Origin: Treponema sp.
Lineage (GTDB): Bacteria > Spirochaetota > Spirochaetia > Treponematales > Breznakiellaceae
Length of the DNA stretch: 9,127 nucleotides
NCBI GenBank assembly: GCA_031255815.1
Contig: JAIRRU010000034.1
Coordinates: 1-9,127 of the forward strand
Direction: 5' to 3'
Shown here: piece by piece, positions 1-5,931 of the stretch
Layout of the letters: every line of letters starts with the position of its first letter
Position numbering within the stretch: position 1 is the stretch's first letter
Made by a program: the position numbers and the translations under genes
Notes under the pieces: model-generated
The model's database searches: none
What the model saw: the letters and a program-made list of their open reading frames with translations, nothing else
Told to the model about the DNA's origin: nothing

Positions 1-5
1 GGATC

Positions 6-653
6 CTAATTCCGGCCCAGGCCCAGGTAGTAGATTTCAAACGATTCCCGCCGGCAGGCGGCGGGTTTGAAGGATCTGGCGGTCTCAAAGAGTTCGCGGA
101 TTCTTTTGAGAAGCCCGGCGGTATCCCCGCCCTGGAATACCTTGAGTACCAGGTTGCCCCCCTTTTCCAGGGCCGTTTCCCCGTAATAAAAGGCCGCCTC
201 CGCGAGTTCCAGGGAACGGAGGGTGTCTATCTGCCGGTTCCCCGTGGTAGCGGGGGCCGCGTCGCTCATCACCAGGCGGTAGGGGGCGTGGGAAAGGAGG
301 CTGCTCCGGGTTTCTTCCGCCCGGATATCCCCCTGGATAAAGCGGAAGTTCTCCCCGTCGAAAAGCCCCCGGTCGTACTGCCGGGAGAGGGGGGAAAGAT
401 CCGCCGCCGCCAGAAAACCGCCCGCCGCCCGCCCGGCCTGCCCGGCACGATCGCCGCCGGATAATTTCCGCAGGGTGTAGAGGCTCCAGCTTCCCGGCGC
501 GGCGCCCAGATCCAGGGCGCGGAAAGCCCTGCCCGAAGCGGGGATAAGACGGAATTTTTCGTCCATCTCTTTCAGTTTGTAAACGGAACGGGCGGGATAA
601 GCCTCTCTCCGGGCCCTGAGAGTCCAGGTATCGGGCTTTTCGTAGTTTGCCAT
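6..653 (-). CDS. rlmE: RlmE/FtsJ-type 23S rRNA (uridine-2'-O)-methyltransferase
   Basis: This 215-residue protein belongs to the RrmJ/FtsJ family, which uses S-adenosylmethionine to methylate the 2'-OH of a single uridine in the A-loop of 23S rRNA (U2552 in E. coli), late in 50S assembly in the cytoplasm. SAM-binding motif I is visible as LDLGAAPGSWS (residues 47-57). The family's catalytic K-D-K-E set is complete: K26 (in ARSVYK), D131 (in VMSDAAP), K171 (in LVLKVFQGG) and E206 (in SFEIYYL). Length is typical of the family (E. coli 209 aa). A glycine-rich insertion (about residues 66-79, GGDRAGQAGRAAGG) follows motif I. The ATG at 653 is the obvious start, but it has no good Shine-Dalgarno sequence; the nearest AAGG lies 12 nt away. 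The next gene is divergent and starts 21 bp away. Confidence 0.95.
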   Translation of the reverse strand: MANYEKPDTWTLRARREAYPARSVYKLKEMDEKFRLIPASGRAFRALDLGAAPGSWSLYTLRKLSGGDRAGQAGRAAGGFLAAADLSPLSRQYDRGLFDGENFRFIQGDIRAEETRSSLLSHAPYRLVMSDAAPATTGNRQIDTLRSLELAEAAFYYGETALEKGGNLVLKVFQGGDTAGLLKRIRELFETARSFKPAACRRESFEIYYLGLGRN

Positions 654-674
654 TTATGTTATATACCTTAACGT

Positions 675-1784
675 ATGGATATGGAGTATACCCGCCGGCT
701 TGGAAAGATTGAAGCGGTGCTGCAACACTGGCTTCCCGAACGGGCGGACGCTTCCTGGGCGGGCCGGGTGTTTCCCGGGCTGGGGGGCAGCGTACCGGAA
801 AACTGTCTGGAAAGCCTTGCCGGCCCCGACCGGGATCTTTTAAGCCGGGGGGGGAAGCGCTGGAGGCCCCTGCTGATGCTGCTGGTCTGTGAGAGCCTGG
901 GGGGCGGCCAGGCGGCCCTGCCCCTGGTTCCGCTGGTGGAATTCTGCCACAACGCCAGCCTTATCCATGACGATATCGAAGACAATTCCGACCAGCGCCG
1001 GGGCAAGCCCGCGGTGCACCTGATCTACGGCCTTGACGCCGCCATCAATTCGGGAGCTTTTTTTTACTTCCTCCCCCTGGCCTGCCTCGACGGCTGGGAG
1101 GCTCCGGCGGCGCAGAAGGAAAGGGTTTTTTCGGTTTGGGGGGAGCACATGCGGCGGCTCCACCTGGGGCAGGCCATGGACATCCACTGGCACCGGAATT
1201 TTGAATCCCTCCCCGGCATTGAGGAGTATTACACCATGTGCGGCCTCAAAACCGGCTGTCTCGCCCGGCTTGCCGCCGCGCTGGGCGTCCTCGCGGCGAT
1301 CCCCGGCGGGGAAACCGCGGATAGGGACAGGAGGGATCGGGCGGTGCTTGTCCTGGGCGAAGCCGCGGAAAAACTGGGAATAGGCTTCCAGATCCTGGAC
1401 GACGTAAAAAACCTTACTACCGGGCTCCCCGGGAAGAAGCGGGGCGACGACGTGGTGGAGGGGAAAAAGAGCCTGCCGGTGCTGCTCTACCTTCACGGGG
1501 CGGGGAAAAAAGCCGGATCTTCCCGGCAGGGGGACGGCAAGGAACGGGGGAAACTGGTGGCCCGCTGTTTTACCGGGGCCAGGGAGGGAGGCGCTTCCGC
1601 CCCGGAGGTGGAGGAACTTATCGCCGAGCTGGAGGCCGCCGGAACCCTGGAAGAGGCCCGGGAGAAAGGGCTCGCGCTGATCCGGGATGCCGGAGCCGTA
1701 TTCTCCGGCAATTCGGCCGGGGCCGTTCCCCTGGAGGAAGAAGGGCGGCTCCTCCTCGCGGGCCTTACCGATCTTATCAGCTAG
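675..1784 (+). CDS. trans-polyprenyl diphosphate synthase (IspA/IspB/GGPPS family)
   Basis: A 369-residue member of the all-alpha isoprenyl diphosphate synthases, which condense isopentenyl diphosphate onto an allylic diphosphate to make linear prenyl chains. Visible motifs are GKRWRP (60-65), the first aspartate-rich motif DDIED (99-103) followed by RRGKP (108-112), the KT pair (192-193), the second motif in FQILDDVKN (239-246), and GKKRGDDVVEGKKSLPV (253-269). The second motif is DDxxN rather than the usual DDxxD, which occurs in some family members. Bulky residues upstream of DDIED suggest chain-length control, but the product (C15, C20 or longer) cannot be read from sequence alone. The C-terminal third (about 275-350) is rich in G, A and E and less conserved. 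The ATG at 675 has no clear ribosome-binding site; M3 (681) is an alternative start. The DUF151 gene begins 5 bp after the stop, suggesting one transcript. Confidence 0.92.
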   Translation: MDMEYTRRLGKIEAVLQHWLPERADASWAGRVFPGLGGSVPENCLESLAGPDRDLLSRGGKRWRPLLMLLVCESLGGGQAALPLVPLVEFCHNASLIHDDIEDNSDQRRGKPAVHLIYGLDAAINSGAFFYFLPLACLDGWEAPAAQKERVFSVWGEHMRRLHLGQAMDIHWHRNFESLPGIEEYYTMCGLKTGCLARLAAALGVLAAIPGGETADRDRRDRAVLVLGEAAEKLGIGFQILDDVKNLTTGLPGKKRGDDVVEGKKSLPVLLYLHGAGKKAGSSRQGDGKERGKLVARCFTGAREGGASAPEVEELIAELEAAGTLEEAREKGLALIRDAGAVFSGNSAGAVPLEEEGRLLLAGLTDLIS

Positions 1785-1789
1785 AGCAA

Positions 1790-2422
1790 ATGGACGACAT
1801 GCTGGAAGCGGAAATATGGACCGTTGCGCGGACTTTCCAGGGGAACGCGGTGCTTCTGCGGCCCCTGGGTTCGGATACGGTGGTGCCTGTATTCATCGGC
1901 CAGCTGGAAACCCAGCCGATCCTCCTGGGGCTGGGGGATGTCAAGGTAAAGCGCCCCCTTACCAGCGATCTTTTTCTTGAAATTTTACGGCGCCTGGGCT
2001 GCGCCCTTTTCCGGGTGGAGCTGCACGAAATCCGGGACAATACCTTTTACGCCCGGCTGCTCCTTTCCGGGCGGGGATACTCCGAAGCAAAACCCCTCAT
2101 CCTGGATTCCCGGCCTTCCGACGCTTTTGCCCTGGCGGCCCGCTGCAAATGCCCGGTCTATGTGGCCCCTTCGGTGCTGGAAAAAGCGGGCGTTCCGGCC
2201 GAATTGATTATCGAGGAAACCGGCTCCATCGGAATGGGGGCAGGGATGTCCCCGGACGGCAACGATTTGGGCTCCTCCATCAAAACGAAACGCCGCAAAC
2301 TCCAGGCCGAGCTGGACGAAATGGTGGCCAGGGAAGAGTACGAGCGGGCGGCGGAAATTCGGGATCTTATCGCCCTGCTGGACAAGGAACTCAGGGACGG
2401 CAAAAAAGGGGAAGAGCCGTAA
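1790..2422 (+). CDS. Bifunctional nuclease (DUF151) domain protein with C-terminal UVR motif
   Basis: The 210-residue protein has a DUF151/BFN domain at about residues 5-135. It includes the family patterns VPVFIGQLETQPI (32-44), RPLTSDLF (55-62) and LDSRPSDAFALAARCKCPVYV (105-125). A UVR-type helical hairpin follows at about 168-203 (KLQAELDEMVAREEYERAAEIRDLI), the short motif also found in UvrB, UvrC and ClpC-type proteins. Characterised BFN proteins have been linked to DNase/RNase activity and stress responses, but activity in bacteria is poorly defined, so the catalytic role here is inferred. No signal peptide is seen and the protein is probably cytoplasmic. The ATG at 1790 lies 5 bp after the upstream stop with only a weak AGAG upstream, so translational coupling is likely. 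M4 (1799) is the alternative start. The arrangement BFN plus UVR is a common fusion. Confidence 0.9.
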   Translation: MDDMLEAEIWTVARTFQGNAVLLRPLGSDTVVPVFIGQLETQPILLGLGDVKVKRPLTSDLFLEILRRLGCALFRVELHEIRDNTFYARLLLSGRGYSEAKPLILDSRPSDAFALAARCKCPVYVAPSVLEKAGVPAELIIEETGSIGMGAGMSPDGNDLGSSIKTKRRKLQAELDEMVAREEYERAAEIRDLIALLDKELRDGKKGEEP

Positions 2423-2423
2423 A

Positions 2424-2447
2424 CCTTAAAGGCCGGGGCTTTGAAGG
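2424..2447 (+). terminator. Hairpin directly after the bifunctional nuclease gene
   Basis: CCTTAAAG (2424-2431) pairs with CTTTGAAGG (2439-2447), giving eight base pairs with one bulged G and a 7-nt loop. It starts 2 nt after the stop codon. No T-run follows, so it is either a weak or factor-assisted terminator or a 3'-end stabilising structure. Confidence 0.3.
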
Positions 2448-2503
2448 CAGCGGCGGTTTCCTGAGCCTGTTCCAAAACACGCCCGGAGGGAACCGGAAGG
2501 AAA

Positions 2504-2530
2504 CTTCGTTTTCGGCGAAGCATAATTTTT
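2504..2530 (+). terminator. Weak candidate intrinsic terminator upstream of the M23 gene
   Basis: CTTCG (2504-2508) pairs with CGAAG (2516-2520) across a 7-nt loop. It is followed by CATAA and then five T residues (2526-2530). The stem is short and the T-run is displaced by five bases, so termination efficiency would be modest. Its position between the nuclease gene and the promoter at 2536 fits the end of the upstream operon. Confidence 0.35.
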
Positions 2531-2535
2531 CTCAA

Positions 2536-2564
2536 TTGCCAAACCGGAAGAGCCGATATAAAAT
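2536..2564 (+). promoter_or_regulatory. Sigma70-type promoter of the M23 endopeptidase gene
   Basis: A -35 box TTGCCA (2536-2541, 5 of 6 to TTGACA), a 17-bp spacer and a -10 box TAAAAT (2559-2564, 5 of 6 to TATAAT) are in ideal register. Transcription should start near 2571, giving a leader of about 24 nt before the GTG at 2595. The -35 box is part of TTGCCAA, the same 7-bp palindrome type found three times upstream of the XRE regulator. Confidence 0.7.
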
Positions 2565-2583
2565 GTAACTAATAAATATTTCC

Positions 2584-2597
2584 GGAGAAAAAAAGTG
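2584..2597 (+). promoter_or_regulatory. Ribosome-binding site fixing a GTG start
   Basis: GGAG (2584-2587) sits 7 nt (all A) before the GTG at 2595-2597. The next in-frame ATG lies well inside the signal sequence, so this site and its spacing decide for the GTG. Confidence 0.7.
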
Positions 2598-3575
2598 AGG
2601 GTACAGCGACTTGGCAATAAGCGGGGTTTTTGGGGGCTGGGGATGCTCTTGTTTACAGGGTGCCTCCTCATTTCCGCACAGCTTTTCCCCCTAGCCCAAG
2701 GGAGGCTGCGGGGCAAACCGGCGGCCATCGAATCGGGCATGGGCGGCATGGCCTACCCGGAGAACAGTTTGGAAGCGATGGAAATAGCTATCGGGGAAGC
2801 CGATCCCTCCCTTATCGGCCTTCCCGAACCCGAGTCTTTCTCCAGACCGCGGGTGCTCCTCCACAGTTCCTACCGGGTGGAAAAGGGCGACATGATCGGC
2901 GACCTGGCCCTGAAATTCGGCCTTAACCAGGACACCATCATCTCCTACAACGCCGTCAAAAACACCCGGCTCCTGCAGATAGGCCAGGTGCTGAAAATAC
3001 CGAACCAGGACGGAATTCTCTATACCGTAAAAAAGGGCGACAGCCTGGAGAAGATTGCCGAAGATCACCAAAGCGATACGGAGGCCATCCGCACGGTAAA
3101 CGAGCTTTTCTCCGACACGATCCACCCCGAAACCGTGCTGTTCATCCCCAATGCCCGGCTTGACTGGGTGAACCTGCAGGAAATAAACGGCGACCTCTTT
3201 ATCTGGCCCCTGTCGGGACGCCTTACTTCCAACTACGGCTTTCGGGCGAATCCCTTTACCGGGGTCCGGCAATTCCATACGGGCATAGACATCAGCGCCG
3301 GGGCGGGCACCCCGATCCGCGCGGCGATGTCCGGCCGGGTTACCTTTGCCGGGTGGAGCGACGTTTTCGGAAACTACGTGGTGGTAAGCCACCATTCCGG
3401 ATACCGCACCCTCTACGGCCATATGAGCGTTATCCGGGTGAAAAACGGCGCCCTGGTCGGAACCGGCGAACGGCTTGGAGACGTGGGCAGCACCGGCCTC
3501 AGCACCGGCCCCCACCTGCACTTTACCGTCTACAAAAACGGCGTTACGGTGAATCCCCGGACGCTGATGAAGTAA
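2595..3575 (+). CDS. LysM-containing M23 family peptidoglycan endopeptidase, exported
   Basis: This 326-residue cell-envelope protein would cleave peptide cross-links in peptidoglycan. The N-terminus has basic residues and a hydrophobic segment (about 11-34). It ends near LAQG, which fits a Sec signal or an anchor; a cysteine at 23 (LFTGC) could be a relaxed spirochaetal lipobox, but the hydrophobic run continues past it. Two LysM repeats follow: about 92-137 (SYRVEKGD...LKIPN) and 142-187 (LYTVKKGD...LFIPNA). The LytM/M23 domain spans about 205-326. All zinc and catalytic residues are present: H228 and D232 (HTGID), H276 (YGHM), and H307 and H309 (HLHF), so it should be active rather than a degenerate EnvC/NlpD-type activator. 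The gene starts with GTG behind a good Shine-Dalgarno and its own promoter. Its last 32 bp overlap the converging gene. Confidence 0.93.
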   Translation: MRVQRLGNKRGFWGLGMLLFTGCLLISAQLFPLAQGRLRGKPAAIESGMGGMAYPENSLEAMEIAIGEADPSLIGLPEPESFSRPRVLLHSSYRVEKGDMIGDLALKFGLNQDTIISYNAVKNTRLLQIGQVLKIPNQDGILYTVKKGDSLEKIAEDHQSDTEAIRTVNELFSDTIHPETVLFIPNARLDWVNLQEINGDLFIWPLSGRLTSNYGFRANPFTGVRQFHTGIDISAGAGTPIRAAMSGRVTFAGWSDVFGNYVVVSHHSGYRTLYGHMSVIRVKNGALVGTGERLGDVGSTGLSTGPHLHFTVYKNGVTVNPRTLMK

Positions 3576-5820
3576 CTTTCGAAACAGTATTTGTAAGCGC
3601 GGCTTGGCCTGCAGGCCCGGCCGGCCGGCTGCCGTCCAACACCGAATCTACCAGCTTCTTGAATTCCCGATCCAAAGCCTGCTCAGTTTTTCTGTCATCT
3701 TTAAAGGCGTTGCCGCTTATGTAGTGGAGCCCTTCCCGTTCCTCGATGATCTGCGGCCCGGCGGGGTCGTTCCGGGCTCCGCCGTCCGGCGAGCTATCGG
3801 GGATGGTTTTAAGGAGGGTAAGCTCCCGGAACTCGTCCAGGAAGAAGGGGCGGTAAATATAAGACAGGCCGCCGGGGTTGTCCAGTTCTTCAAGTCCGGT
3901 TTCGCTGACAACCGCAAGCTCCTCTAATTCTTCTTCCCCCTCATCCCCGAGGAGCCGCTGGAAATTTTTTTTTTCAGCTTCCGGGCCCGCGGAAGGGGCG
4001 GCGCCGTCCGAACCGGGATCGCTCTGATCCGGCCCGGCAGATAAGCCCTCGCCTTCCGCCTCTCCCCCAGGCTCAAAGCTCATAACATCGAAGGGCGAGG
4101 CAATGTCCAGATCCATCGTAAGATCGTCGCCGGATTCCTCTTCCGGGGGGGAATCGGCGAATTCTATCTCGCTGGCAATCTCGTCTATCCGGGCGCCTGT
4201 CATGGGAGTACCGGCCGGGCTTTCTTCGGGGGCTTCCTCTTCAAGCTCTTCCAGTTCCCCGGGCTCCTCATCGGATTCCTCGGCTTCTTCCGGGTCAGGC
4301 GCCGCAATGGCGCTATCTTCGGCCCCCTCCGGCCTTTTGGCAAGGTTCTCCAGCACCATGCCGCCGTTTTCCCCCGGCTCGTCCAACTCTTCCAATTCTT
4401 CCGGTTCTTCAATTTCTTCCAATTCGTCCGTTTTTTTCTCCATTTCCTCTAACTCCTCAAGCTCTTCCAATTCTTCTAACTCTTCCAATTCTTCCGGTTC
4501 CCCAGTCCCGGCGGGGGGCTCCGGAACGGATCCGGGTTTTTCATCCGCGGGGGAGGGGGCGGGAAGCGGCGCGGGGCCGGAACCCTCCGCGGAGGGACGG
4601 AGGATGCGTTTCAGCATCTCTTCCAGCTTTCTTTCGTTCGCGCCGAAGCCGTTCCGGGCTCCGCCGATGATGGAGATCAATTCGTCCCAGGATCTGTCGA
4701 TCAGCCCGTCCAGCTCCCCGCCCTTGGTTTTAAGCCCCCGCTTTAACTCCGAACGGATCTCCTCCCGGCGGCGTTCCAATTCCCGGCCCCAGCGGTTTCC
4801 CTCCGTTTCCTCCACGGAGTGTTCCAGCAGGGCAAGGCGCAGCCCTTTAATCCGGTTTTCCGCCACCGTTACCGGGTCTTGCCGGAGGTTGAAAAAAAGA
4901 AAAACCAGCAGGAAAACGGTGAAGAAAAAGGAGGCCAGAAGGATCATCTTCATGGCCGGGGAGACGGCAAAGAGGCTTTCGTCCAAGAGGATTCCGGTAA
5001 AGATGCCCCCGGTTTTGGCGGAGACAAGAACCAGGGAGACCGGGGCCTCCCCGGAGACCAGGCGCGCCGGGCTCAGGATGCCTTCGTTCCAGACCGAGGC
5101 GATAAGGGGGGCCAGGGCCTGTTTTTCCCCGGGCGGAATACCCAGCACGAAACCGCCGGGCCCGGCCATTACAGACACATTGTCCCGCATCTTTACCAGC
5201 CCCTCCCGGATAAGCCGCTCGCTTACCGCCCTGACGGAAAGGTAAAAGAGGGCGGAACCCCGGTACACGTCCTGGGAATCGTAAAAGGGAAAGGAGAAAA
5301 TGAGCCGTTCGCCGGCCTCGTCGAAGACGATCTTGTTTCCGTCCTGGCCGGAAACCGCCACCTCGCTAAAGGGAAGATCCTGGCCCCCGTTGTTGTAGGC
5401 CTGGTAAGCGACCGAATCCCGATCCTGCCGCAGGATATCCCCGGAACTGGTTGAGAAATGGATACGGCTGCCGCCTAAATCGACAAAACGCACCGCCTGC
5501 AAACCGCTCTGGGACTCCAGTATGGTTCCGTATATCCGGCTGCGCTCAAATATGTCTTCCGCCCGCTGATTCAGGGCGAAACTGTTCCGCACCGGGGCTT
5601 CCGCCAGGCTTGCGGCAAAACGGGCCTGGAGTTCGGAAAGGAAAATTCCGATAGCTTCGGCGTCTTCCCCGATCCGGCGGCTGGAGGAACGGGCAACCGA
5701 AGGGTTATAAAAGCGGGCTTCGATAAGGCCGAAAAGATCCGTATAGGCAAGAACGGCGAATCCGGCAAAGAGGAGGATGGAAACAAGAAAACTAACAGCC
5801 ATTTTAAAGGAAATATTCAC
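3544..5820 (-). CDS. Large membrane protein: periplasmic sensor-like domain and long acidic cytoplasmic tail, function unknown
   Basis: I do not recognise a named family. The reading frame is open back to a TTG at 5952, but a promoter at 5841-5868 and overlap with hflX argue for GTG 5820 (758 aa) or ATG 5802 (752 aa). From GTG 5820, a transmembrane helix lies at about residues 7-29. It is followed by a periplasmic region of about 260 residues that looks like a Cache-type sensor (YGTILESQSGLQAVRFVDLGG, then FSFPFYDSQDVYRGSALFYLSV), and a second helix at about 291-312. The cytoplasmic part has charged helices (about 315-410), a proline-rich linker, a (EEL)n acidic tract, further Asp/Glu-rich sequence, and a more ordered C-terminus (about 650-730: YIYRPFFLDEFRELTLLK, then LHYISGNAFKDDRKTEQALDREFKKLVDSVL). 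No HAMP, kinase, cyclase or MCP signalling domain is seen. The topology resembles a chemoreceptor without its output domain. The 3' end overlaps the M23 gene. Confidence 0.8.
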   Translation of the reverse strand: MNISFKMAVSFLVSILLFAGFAVLAYTDLFGLIEARFYNPSVARSSSRRIGEDAEAIGIFLSELQARFAASLAEAPVRNSFALNQRAEDIFERSRIYGTILESQSGLQAVRFVDLGGSRIHFSTSSGDILRQDRDSVAYQAYNNGGQDLPFSEVAVSGQDGNKIVFDEAGERLIFSFPFYDSQDVYRGSALFYLSVRAVSERLIREGLVKMRDNVSVMAGPGGFVLGIPPGEKQALAPLIASVWNEGILSPARLVSGEAPVSLVLVSAKTGGIFTGILLDESLFAVSPAMKMILLASFFFTVFLLVFLFFNLRQDPVTVAENRIKGLRLALLEHSVEETEGNRWGRELERRREEIRSELKRGLKTKGGELDGLIDRSWDELISIIGGARNGFGANERKLEEMLKRILRPSAEGSGPAPLPAPSPADEKPGSVPEPPAGTGEPEELEELEELEELEELEEMEKKTDELEEIEEPEELEELDEPGENGGMVLENLAKRPEGAEDSAIAAPDPEEAEESDEEPGELEELEEEAPEESPAGTPMTGARIDEIASEIEFADSPPEEESGDDLTMDLDIASPFDVMSFEPGGEAEGEGLSAGPDQSDPGSDGAAPSAGPEAEKKNFQRLLGDEGEEELEELAVVSETGLEELDNPGGLSYIYRPFFLDEFRELTLLKTIPDSSPDGGARNDPAGPQIIEEREGLHYISGNAFKDDRKTEQALDREFKKLVDSVLDGSRPAGPAGQAALTNTVSKVTSSASGDSP
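4378..4497 (-). repeat. Degenerate 9-bp tandem repeat encoding the (Glu-Glu-Leu)n tract
   Basis: On the plus strand this stretch is built of units such as TCTTCCAAT, TCTTCTAAC and TCTTCCGGT. On the coding strand it encodes PEELEELEELEELEELEEME, then a spacer, and a second EELEEL block. The unit is three codons, so copy-number changes keep the frame. It is more pyrimidine-rich on the plus strand and less G+C-rich than its flanks. A solvent-exposed acidic helix or disordered spacer is likely. Confidence 0.75.
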
Positions 5821-5840
5821 CGTTTTCAAACTCTGTTCCC

Positions 5841-5868
5841 AGTATAACCCAAAAACCGAACTAAACAA
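5841..5868 (-). promoter_or_regulatory. Candidate sigma70 promoter of the large membrane protein
   Basis: Reading leftward, TTGTTT (5868-5863) is followed by a 16-bp spacer and TATACT (5846-5841, 5 of 6 to consensus). Transcription would start near 5834, just before GTG 5820 and ATG 5802. The same bases read TATAAC on the plus strand (5843-5848), so the -10 element of a divergent hflX promoter could overlap, but I see no good plus-strand -35 box. Confidence 0.45.
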
Positions 5869-5874
5869 AGGGTT

Positions 5875-5931
5875 GGGGCCCGGCGGCCCCTTCCAAAATT
5901 TCAGCTTTTGGAACAAGCTTAAAGGAAGCTT
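5875..5931 (+). promoter_or_regulatory. hflX leader with three consecutive hairpins, the last enclosing the ribosome-binding site
   Basis: Three inverted repeats follow each other. The first is GGGGCC (5875-5880) with GGCCCC (5885-5890). The second is TTCCAAAA (5891-5898) with TTTTGGAA (5906-5913), eight perfect pairs with a 7-nt loop. The third is AAGCTT (5915-5920) with AAGCTT (5926-5931) around the loop AAAGG. The third loop holds most of the Shine-Dalgarno sequence, and its 3' arm runs into the TTG start. Regulation of translation is inferred, not shown. Confidence 0.4.

Noticed and set aside
1..6. BamHI site GGATCC at the very start, as a cloning junction
   Set aside because: The same hexamer occurs elsewhere in the window and the rlmE gene is complete; nothing shows an artificial join.
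840..1496. 218-codon open frame on the minus strand
   Set aside because: Antisense to the polyprenyl synthase core motifs, so not a gene.
2691..3521. 276-codon open frame on the minus strand
   Set aside because: Antisense to the M23 endopeptidase with its complete LysM and catalytic motifs; no ribosome-binding site or recognisable domain.
4103..5245. 380-codon serine-rich open frame on the plus strand
   Set aside because: It is the antisense of the Glu/Leu-rich coding tract; GAA and GAG codons read in reverse give poly-Ser, and the minus-strand protein has membrane helices and ordered domains.
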